From CAZJFC01 sp964545245 (lineage in GTDB: Bacteria > Pseudomonadota > Alphaproteobacteria > Rickettsiales > 21-14-0-20-44-7): a DNA stretch of 12,798 bases. The stretch is taken from positions 1 to 12,798 of the forward strand of contig CAZJFC010000052.1 in NCBI GenBank assembly GCA_964545245.1, read 5' to 3'. Each line of letters begins with the position of its first letter. Positions within the stretch are counted from its first letter, which is position 1. Of the stretch, positions 6,349-12,798 are shown one piece after another. The notes beneath the pieces were generated by a model that did not search any database, was not told where the DNA came from, and was given only the letters and a program-made list of their open reading frames with translations. The translations under genes and the position numbers were made by a program.

Positions 6349-7197
6349 ATGAACCCGAAAATCAACCGTTTTACCGCTGCTGCGCCGAAATCAGCCCATG
6401 AGGTATCATATACCGAATGGGGTTCGCATAACGAAAACGTACTGGTCTGCGTGCATGGGCTCACCCGCAACGGGCGCGATTTTGACGAGCTGGCGAAGGC
6501 TCTCTCGGCCAGTTACCGCGTGATTTGCCCGGACATGCCGGGGCGCGGGAAATCAGGCTGGCTCGACGACCACGACCTTTATAACAATAATTATTATGTG
6601 CAGGTCATCATCCAGTTCCTTGGCAGCATCGGCGTGAAAAAAGTGGACTGGGTAGGCACTTCGATGGGCGGTATTATGGGCATGATCGCGGCGGCGGTGT
6701 ATCCGGGGCTGATTGGCCGCATGGTGTTGAATGATGTCGGGGCGATGATCCCGGTTTCGGGTATGCGCCGCATCGCGAGCTATGTGAAAGATGAAGTAAA
6801 GTTTGGTGACGCCAGCGCCGCGCAGAAAAGGTTCCGCGAGATTTTTGCGCCGTTCAAGATTGAAAAGGAAGAACACTGGCAGCATTTGTTCGAGCATGGC
6901 CTGCGCGAGGTTGAGGGTGGCTACAGCTTTAACCATGACCCGGCAATTGGCAAACCGTTCCAGATGCCGGACAATGATTATCAGGAAGTGGATATGTGGC
7001 GGCTGTGGGAGGCGGTGAACGTGCCGACCTTGCTGGTTCGTGGCGAGAAATCAGATATCCTGCCGCGCGAAGTGGCCGGGAAAATGGCGGAAAAACCGGG
7101 TGTCGAGTTTGTGGAGTTCGCGGGTTACGGCCATGTTCCGCCGCTGATGAATGAGGAGCAGATCGGCGTGGTAAAAGACTTCCTGCTTAAGCCATAA
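6349..7197 (+). CDS. Alpha/beta hydrolase
   Basis: This is a 282-residue cytoplasmic alpha/beta-hydrolase-fold enzyme with no signal peptide. The oxyanion-hole motif is HGLTRNGRDFD (36-46), followed by CPDMPGRGKSGW (60-71). The nucleophile elbow is GTSMGG with Ser105. The acid is probably Asp236 in RGEKSDILP, and the base is His262 in GYGHVPPL, so the triad is complete. A lid region (about 130-215) contains several Trp and His residues. The substrate cannot be read from the sequence; esterases, C-C bond hydrolases and haloperoxidase-like members share these motifs. It heads the plus-strand block, 67 bp before the prepilin peptidase gene, but a functional link to pili is not evident. It has no Shine-Dalgarno, and a promoter at 6314-6341 predicts a leaderless transcript. 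Confidence 0.9.
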   Translation: MNPKINRFTAAAPKSAHEVSYTEWGSHNENVLVCVHGLTRNGRDFDELAKALSASYRVICPDMPGRGKSGWLDDHDLYNNNYYVQVIIQFLGSIGVKKVDWVGTSMGGIMGMIAAAVYPGLIGRMVLNDVGAMIPVSGMRRIASYVKDEVKFGDASAAQKRFREIFAPFKIEKEEHWQHLFEHGLREVEGGYSFNHDPAIGKPFQMPDNDYQEVDMWRLWEAVNVPTLLVRGEKSDILPREVAGKMAEKPGVEFVEFAGYGHVPPLMNEEQIGVVKDFLLKP

Positions 7198-7264
7198 TCG
7201 CCCACTGCCAGAAAATTTTATAAATTTCTTTTGACTTTGCCGTAAGATAGCCGAAAGTTCAGCT

Positions 7265-7801
7265 ATGATTTTAGCGATTGCGATAATCCTCACCATAATG
7301 CTCGGCCTGGTCATATTCTTTGATGTATGGAGATTCATCATTCCAAACTGGCTTAACCTCGCGTTCATTCTGCTTTACCCGGTATTCCTGATTTTTTATC
7401 CCGGCAAGGTGGAATGGTGGTACTCGCTCGCGGTGATGTTCTCTTTCCTTGTGGTGGGAATGCTGATCTTCAGCTTCAACCTGATAGGCGGGGGTGACGT
7501 CAAGCTCATGGTTGCGCTTTCATTATGGATTGGCTGGAACCCGCAGACACTCATCCTTTTTGGCGCATGGACGGCTATAGCCGGTGGCGTGCTTGCGTTG
7601 TTCCTCGTGATTGTCAGGTGGTATTTTATCATGCTCGGCGCGAGGATGAAAAAACTGCCGGTTTTCCCGAAAATGCTACGCTGGTCGGAGCCGATGCCTT
7701 ATGGGCTGGCGATCGCCTATGCGTTCGGATATTTATTGTGGACAGGGAATGTTTTCGATATTCCGGGGATTACACCCAGTGACGGCTACCCAAGGCTTTA
7801 A
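7265..7801 (+). CDS. cpaA: Prepilin peptidase, A24 family, CpaA/TadV-type
   Basis: This is an inner-membrane aspartic peptidase that cuts the leader from type IV prepilins. It has 178 residues, the length of the single-domain CpaA/TadV form, and lacks the N-terminal methyltransferase domain of PilD. The two catalytic aspartates are visible: Asp20 in FFDVWRFIIPNWLNL, next to the conserved Ile-Pro-Asn, and Asp78 in the IGGGDVKLM motif. About five or six hydrophobic helices span the length (roughly 1-20, 28-46, 54-73, 78-92, 95-118, 148-162). A prepilin-like protein is encoded 414 bp downstream on the same strand, so that protein is a plausible substrate. No tad/flp secretion ATPase or Flp pilin gene is in the window, so the name reflects family type only. 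The upstream TTGACT at 7231 lacks a good -10. Confidence 0.88.
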   Translation: MILAIAIILTIMLGLVIFFDVWRFIIPNWLNLAFILLYPVFLIFYPGKVEWWYSLAVMFSFLVVGMLIFSFNLIGGGDVKLMVALSLWIGWNPQTLILFGAWTAIAGGVLALFLVIVRWYFIMLGARMKKLPVFPKMLRWSEPMPYGLAIAYAFGYLLWTGNVFDIPGITPSDGYPRL

Positions 7802-7856
7802 TATTTCCATTTGATTTTCCGGCGGTTACTGAATTCTTTTATTCTTAAACTACCTG

Positions 7857-7865
7857 TGATATAAA
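7857..7865 (+). promoter_or_regulatory. Candidate extended -10 for the 7870-8072 RNA
   Basis: TG-A-TATAAA (7857-7865) matches an extended -10 with one mismatch. The -35 region at 17-base spacing (7837-7842) is poor. The predicted transcript starts near 7872, at the beginning of the structured segment. An extended -10 can work without a good -35, but this is a weak call. Confidence 0.35.
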
Positions 7866-7894
7866 AAATCCGGAAGCGGGTGTTCCGCTTCCGG
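7863..7894 (-). terminator. Intrinsic terminator hairpin with T-tract, minus strand
   Basis: CCGGAAGCGG (7870-7879) and CCGCTTCCGG (7885-7894) form a perfect 10-bp GC-rich stem with a five-base loop. Read on the minus strand the stem is followed by ATTTTTT (7869-7863), a textbook intrinsic terminator. No minus-strand gene is recognised upstream of it between 7895 and 9863; the nearest is uvrB, which ends at 9864. It could stop uvrB read-through, or end an RNA made from the minus strand of 7895-8070. On the plus strand the same hairpin lies at the 5' end of the structured RNA. Confidence 0.7.
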
Positions 7895-8043
7895 GGTGTA
7901 GTGGCCCTATACGTAGCGTTTAATGGCATGAACCGAAAAATCATGTCGCCTTCCCTTGCCTTTTGTGGCCGGGAGGCGGCAATGCATGTCCAAGCCTCGG
8001 CAAAAGATTGTCGCACTATCTACGTATAGTCACTAACTCCCGG
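7891..8043 (+). ncRNA. Structured RNA, possible 6S RNA or cis-acting leader
   Basis: A long-range rod closes this segment. CCGGGG (7891-7896) pairs with TCCCGG (8038-8043), TAGTG (7899-7903) with CACTA (8031-8035), and CTATACGTAG (7907-7916) with CTACGTATAG (8020-8029). A 2x2 internal loop and a GCC/T bulge separate the helices. Inside are two hairpins: GGC-ATGA with TCAT-GTC-GCC (about 7924-7950), and GCCTTCCC..GCC with GGC..GGGAGGC (about 7948-7978). A G-U pair in the closing helix and another in the following terminator favour the plus strand. Length (about 150-180 nt), rod shape and a GTCC-AGCCT-AAAA-TG-CG segment on the 3' side recall 6S RNA, but the match is loose. Its position just before a terminator and a ribosome-binding site also fits a leader controlling the prepilin gene. 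No known riboswitch motif was recognised. Confidence 0.45.
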
Positions 8044-8072
8044 CTACCAAAGAATTGGTGGCCTTTTGTTTG
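8042..8072 (+). terminator. Intrinsic terminator after the structured RNA
   Basis: GGCTACCA (8042-8049) and TGGTGGCC (8056-8063) form an 8-bp stem with one T-G pair and a six-base loop, followed by TTTTGTTTG (8064-8072). The T-G pair becomes an A-C mismatch on the minus strand, so it is a plus-strand terminator. It ends 18 bp before the ATG at 8090 and shares two bases with the closing helix of the upstream RNA, as attenuators often do. Confidence 0.65.
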
Positions 8073-8092
8073 TAACTTGGGAGTAAGAAATG

Positions 8093-8120
8093 GAACTTCA
8101 GAATTTCGGAATTTCAGAAC
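8093..8120. repeat. 8-bp tandem repeat, 3.5 copies
   Basis: The units are GAACTTCA, GAATTTCG, GAATTTCA and a half unit GAAC. They lie just after the ATG at 8090, inside the 5' extension of the prepilin frame. Gain or loss of one 8-bp unit would shift that frame. Confidence 0.75.
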
Positions 8121-8138
8121 ATCGGATTATAATCAACC

Positions 8139-8200
8139 GTCATCGCGGGCGCAGCGCGGCGATCCAGTCTGGATTGCTTCGGCCAAAGCCTCGCAATGAC
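8139..8200. repeat. GTCAT-ended palindromic repeat, second family
   Basis: This 62-bp element begins GTCATCGCGGGC and ends CTCGCAATGAC, with a perfect central palindrome ATCCAG-T-CTGGAT (8162-8174). It belongs to the GTCATTGCGAG type found dispersed in alphaproteobacteria, including Rickettsiales. It lies between a good ribosome-binding site plus ATG (8079-8092) and the likely prepilin start at 8216, and it keeps the reading frame open. Confidence 0.85.
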
Positions 8201-8215
8201 AACTACCACGTAACC

Positions 8216-9859
8216 ATGCAACCACGTAACCATAAACATGGCTTCTCATTAATCGAACTCTCAATCGTCTTCGTAGTGATAGGCATCCTGATGACCGGTG
8301 CTCTCACTTTTGTGAGCGGTTACACCAAAGGACATCAGATCAAGGAAACCAGGATGAAGCTGCAAGCTATTGAGCAGGCGCTCATAGTACATGTACGTAA
8401 ATACGGCCATATCCCATGCCCCGCAAGCAGGACTACACAGAGGGGAACTGCTTCTTTCGGTGTTTCCCCAACGCCATGCAACACTGCCCCGCCGGGCGGG
8501 ACGGTTGATGTAAATGCCGGTAAAGTAAGGATAGGCATGGTTCCGGTGAAAAGGTTAGGACTACCCGAAGACCATGCATTCGATGGCTGGGGTAACAGGA
8601 TTACTTATGCTGCAATAAGGGATTTAGCGGTGGATAAGGATACTTACAATGCTTATACAACAACCGATACTAACGGTATTATCATCATACAGGACGGCAA
8701 TGGGAACCAGCTTTATCCTGCTGATGACAAGAATATAAACGCCTATGCGATTATAAGCCACGGTTCGGATGGCAAGGGTGCCTTCAACCGCATCGGGCAG
8801 GTTGTCAATGCGTGCAACTCAGCCGCCAAAGATGGAGAGAACTGTGATGCTGATTCATTATTCTTCGATATGCCAATCAACGATGGCGATACGGAATCAA
8901 CCTACTTCAATGATTACATCAGGTGGAAACCTGTTGCCTCGCTTAACATGGATGCGAATTCCACCAACATTTCCACCGCCACCGGGCTGCCCGATTGCGC
9001 GGCGGGGGAAACCTTAATCTCCAACGGGGCGGGGGCTTATCTCTGCGGAATACCGGAAGGGGGTACAGAAGATGGAGGCAGAATTTTTGAGGGTGAGAGA
9101 ATCGCCTATGTTGAAGATGTGATATTGGGACGCGTAGGTGATCATCCCTCGTATTACCCAAAAACCCCTTGTGGCAGCAAAGACCTAGTATATGATCTTA
9201 CGACGACTTACAAAGATGCAAAATATATAAATATAGGGGCTTATTGCAGCATCCACAGAAGGTCAGGCTCAGCAGCAGCGGCTGTAGGAATGAAATTTAC
9301 TGATGCTCTTGGCAACAAACTAATACCTCATACTTTTATATCAGAAGGTTCCTATTCTAACCGCCCAATGTTCGAACTGCTTTATACAAACAATCAGCCA
9401 TATTTGAGAACCAATTATTCATGGAACACAGTAGCAGGCTCGGTTTATCGTAGACTGAGTGAATGTGTTATCAGGGGGGCAGACCTTAATACGTGGACTC
9501 ATCTTATTGATGCCTCCTATAATTGTTTGTGCCGTATACAAGAACAGACAGATACTGACGAACGATTTTACCGCTGGCAAACCGCTGGAACAACGTTAGG
9601 GGGGTACAACAACCTGATAGGAATTCCCATTTATGATGACAATAGAACCATACGTAATATTGATCCTTATGACAATACTTTAAGAGCGTATGATGCAACT
9701 CCGAAAATGATTCCAATACCTTCAAAAGCCAAAAATTTGTACATAAAAATGGCGCTCAGTTGTACACTTCCTGAAGTTCCTTCCGCTCCGCCTCCGCCAT
9801 ATACAGGTGTATATGGGAATCAGGCCGCCGCTGCGATAGATATCAATTTTTATAAATAA
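8216..9859 (+). CDS. Large prepilin-like (type IV pseudopilin) protein
   Basis: From the ATG at 8216 this protein has 547 residues. It begins MQPRNHKHGFSLIELS, a class III leader: cleavage after Gly9, Phe10 as the first mature residue and Glu14 at mature position 5. A 20-residue hydrophobic stretch and the pilin helix follow (to about 65). Residues 65-245 look like a pseudopilin-type globular domain. A short linker with DCAAGETLISNGAGAYLC (260-277) leads to an unrecognised C-terminal domain (285-547) with a Pro-rich stretch near 521-529. Twelve cysteines suggest disulfides in an extracytoplasmic protein. It probably sits in the inner membrane and is exposed or assembled as a minor pilin. The frame also opens at 8090 with a good GGGAG site, but that would give a 51-residue leader through a palindromic repeat. 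The ATG at 8216 has no clear Shine-Dalgarno. The peptidase at 7265 may process it. The 3' half is AT-rich. Confidence 0.85.
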   Translation: MQPRNHKHGFSLIELSIVFVVIGILMTGALTFVSGYTKGHQIKETRMKLQAIEQALIVHVRKYGHIPCPASRTTQRGTASFGVSPTPCNTAPPGGTVDVNAGKVRIGMVPVKRLGLPEDHAFDGWGNRITYAAIRDLAVDKDTYNAYTTTDTNGIIIIQDGNGNQLYPADDKNINAYAIISHGSDGKGAFNRIGQVVNACNSAAKDGENCDADSLFFDMPINDGDTESTYFNDYIRWKPVASLNMDANSTNISTATGLPDCAAGETLISNGAGAYLCGIPEGGTEDGGRIFEGERIAYVEDVILGRVGDHPSYYPKTPCGSKDLVYDLTTTYKDAKYINIGAYCSIHRRSGSAAAAVGMKFTDALGNKLIPHTFISEGSYSNRPMFELLYTNNQPYLRTNYSWNTVAGSVYRRLSECVIRGADLNTWTHLIDASYNCLCRIQEQTDTDERFYRWQTAGTTLGGYNNLIGIPIYDDNRTIRNIDPYDNTLRAYDATPKMIPIPSKAKNLYIKMALSCTLPEVPSAPPPPYTGVYGNQAAAAIDINFYK

Positions 9860-9863
9860 TGCC

Positions 9864-11843
<1,980 letters not shown>

Positions 11844-11848
11844 AAGCA

Positions 11849-11921
11849 AGGTCAAAGGTCTAAGGTCAAGAGTCAAAGTTTTTGGCGCTGCCTTTGACCT
11901 TTGACCTTAGACCTTTGACCT
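11849..11921. repeat. 30-bp-armed inverted repeat between uvrB and the 11939 gene
   Basis: Positions 11849-11878 and 11892-11921 are reverse complements at 28 of 30 bases, separated by a 13-base spacer. The arms are made of a repeated TTTGACC/GGTCAAA unit. It ends five bases before the uvrB ATG on one side and provides a TTGACC -35 box for the divergent gene on the other. No T-tract follows on either strand, so it is not a simple terminator. Confidence 0.9.
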
Positions 11922-11929
11922 AATATAGT
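11901..11929 (+). promoter_or_regulatory. Candidate promoter for the Alph_Pro_TM gene
   Basis: TTGACC (11901-11906) and TATAGT (11924-11929) are 17 bases apart, each one mismatch from consensus. The start would fall near 11936, so the message from the ATG at 11939 would be nearly leaderless, which fits the absence of a Shine-Dalgarno. The -35 lies in the right arm of the inverted repeat. Confidence 0.55.
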
Positions 11930-11949
11930 GCCAAAGTCATGAAACTCAA
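11922..11949 (-). promoter_or_regulatory. Candidate promoter for uvrB
   Basis: On the minus strand TTGAGT (11949-11944) and TATATT (11927-11922) are 16 bases apart. The -10 overlaps the plus-strand -10 at 11924-11929, so the two divergent promoters probably compete. The transcript would start near 11915, and its roughly 70-base leader would be almost wholly the inverted-repeat hairpin. Confidence 0.4.
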
Positions 11950-12676
11950 GATACTGGCTGTTTTTATTTTATTTTCCCTTTTTGCGCTCCCCGCCGGGGC
12001 GCGTCCGATGATTACCGATATGTCGGAGCGGAAGATCGATATTGACGCAAAATTCACCGGCAAAGAGCTGCTGTTATACGGCGCAAGGGTGGAAGCCGGG
12101 AATATCGTGATCGTGGTGCGCGGCCCGGAAAGCCGGTTCGTGGTGCGCAAGAAAGAGAGAGTGGCGGGGGTGTGGATAAACACCCAGAATGTGAAATTCG
12201 GCAAGGTTCCGCAGTTTTACCGCATCGCTTCGAGCCGCAAGCTCACGGAACTTGAGGCGGAGCAGCTTTTCAAGGCGATGGGGATCGGTTCCGATACGAT
12301 TGAGTTTGGCGGGAAACTGAGTTCTTCGGAGGTTAACCTGAAAGATTTCCAGGAGGCGCTCATCAAGGAAATGCAGGGCAATGATCTATTTGACTTTGAA
12401 GTGCTAAACCTGCCGCTGCTGGAAGGGACGCTGTTCCGCCTAAGGATTGATTTCCCGGCAAAAATCCCGGAAGGGGTTTACACTGCCGAGATTTACTCCT
12501 TCAACGAGGGGCAGCTACAGGGTATGCAGTCAATCCCCATCAGCGCAAAGAAGGTCGGGGTGGAAGCTTTCATATACAATGCCGCGCATGAATATCCGGC
12601 GGTTTATGGCCTGCTTGCGGTGGTTCTGGCTGTGGCGATGGGCTGGGTGGCCGGCCGCCTGTTCAGGAAGGTTTAA
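11939..12676 (+). CDS. TIGR02186/Alph_Pro_TM family membrane protein
   Basis: This 245-residue protein matches my memory of the alphaproteobacterial TIGR02186 (Alph_Pro_TM) family, whose function is unknown and whose members often lie near TauE/SafE-type exporters. It has an N-terminal signal peptide (1-21, cleavage probably after PAGA), then a beta-rich periplasmic region with a typical early segment (DIDAKFTGKELLLYGA) and IVIVVRGPESRFVVRKKERVAGVWIN. The C-terminus is one membrane helix (about 219-240, YGLLAVVLAVAMGWVAGRLF) followed by basic residues. The topology is therefore periplasmic with a C-terminal anchor. It is divergent from uvrB; the 95-bp gap holds the inverted repeat and both candidate promoters. 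No exporter gene follows in the remaining 120 bp. The stop codon lies inside a 16-bp tandem duplication (12662-12693). Confidence 0.85.
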   Translation: MKLKILAVFILFSLFALPAGARPMITDMSERKIDIDAKFTGKELLLYGARVEAGNIVIVVRGPESRFVVRKKERVAGVWINTQNVKFGKVPQFYRIASSRKLTELEAEQLFKAMGIGSDTIEFGGKLSSSEVNLKDFQEALIKEMQGNDLFDFEVLNLPLLEGTLFRLRIDFPAKIPEGVYTAEIYSFNEGQLQGMQSIPISAKKVGVEAFIYNAAHEYPAVYGLLAVVLAVAMGWVAGRLFRKV

Positions 12677-12693
12677 TTTCAGGAAGTTTTAAT
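12662..12693. repeat. 16-bp tandem duplication over a stop codon
   Basis: TTCAGGAAGGTTTAAT (12662-12677) is followed directly by TTCAGGAAGTTTTAAT (12678-12693), 15 of 16 identical. The first copy contains the last codons and the TAA stop of the Alph_Pro_TM gene; the second is non-coding. Confidence 0.85.
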
Positions 12694-12746
12694 TAGCATA
12701 TATACCATCAGCATAAGTAAAGATTTGTTTCCGGATACGCCCTATA

Positions 12747-12798
12747 GTCATCCCGGCGCAGGCCGGGATCCAACCTTAATTCTATCGCCATGGATCCC
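12747..12798. repeat. GTCAT-ended palindromic repeat, third family, cut by window end
   Basis: This starts GTCATCCCGGCGCAGGCCGGGATCCA and reaches the last base with TGGATCCC. CCCGG/CCGGG form one hairpin, and GGGATCCA pairs with the terminal TGGATCCC. By analogy with this common alphaproteobacterial repeat the element should continue to a GGGATGAC end outside the window. No gene is seen between 12677 and 12798. Confidence 0.75.

Noticed and set aside
7798..8016. Minus-strand 72-codon frame over the structured RNA
   Set aside because: It covers the rod-shaped RNA, has no ribosome-binding site, and its product looks like random arginine-rich translation.
8016..8090. A cyclic-di-GMP, TPP or SRP RNA identity for the structured segment
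   Set aside because: The conserved cores I know for these classes (for example the SRP GGAAG tetraloop region with its AGCAGCC partner) are absent.
11849..11921. Intrinsic terminator reading of the uvrB-side hairpin
   Set aside because: It lies between divergent starts and no run of T follows on either strand.

Overview
The window most likely comes from an alphaproteobacterium of moderate GC content. Three lines of evidence support this: a 320-residue LDH-type malate dehydrogenase close to sucC, a C-terminal gene that matches the Alphaproteobacteria-restricted TIGR02186/Alph_Pro_TM family, and dispersed GTCAT-ended palindromic repeats of the kind common in that class. I cannot name a genus. 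Most of the window is housekeeping chromosome. No phage, transposase, CRISPR array, tRNA or rRNA is visible.

Layout. Positions 1-366 hold the 5' part of a lipoprotein gene (minus) that starts one base after sucC and runs off the left edge, which is a perfect fold-back inverted repeat. sucC (minus) lies at 368-1543. A 142-codon orphan gene points the opposite way (1736-2164) and has a palindromic repeat on each side. A small membrane protein gene (2263-2772) and mdh (2794-3756) follow on the minus strand, so the usual mdh-sucCD TCA-cycle cluster is present but interrupted, and sucD is not in its normal place. Next come two overlapping outer-membrane lipoprotein genes, SlyB-like and YajG-like (3949-4952), then ubiX and an unknown gene (5016-6327), all minus.

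From 6349 the strand changes: an alpha/beta hydrolase gene with a probable leaderless promoter, a CpaA/TadV-type prepilin peptidase gene (7265-7801), a 414-bp non-coding stretch with a long-range folded RNA and an intrinsic terminator, and a 547-residue prepilin-like protein (8216-9859). The peptidase has the right active site to process the prepilin, so these two genes probably form a small pilus or pseudopilus surface module. uvrB (9864-11843, minus) converges on it with a 4-bp gap. uvrB is divergent from the Alph_Pro_TM gene (11939-12676), and the two share a 95-bp region with a 30-bp-armed inverted repeat and overlapping divergent promoters. The right edge ends inside another palindromic repeat.

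The most interesting part is 7860-8216. A structured RNA, either 6S-like or a switch-like leader, sits directly before a ribosome-binding site and an open frame. That frame runs through an inserted palindromic repeat into the prepilin gene. Complementary segments shared between the RNA, the terminator and the ribosome-binding site suggest alternative folds.
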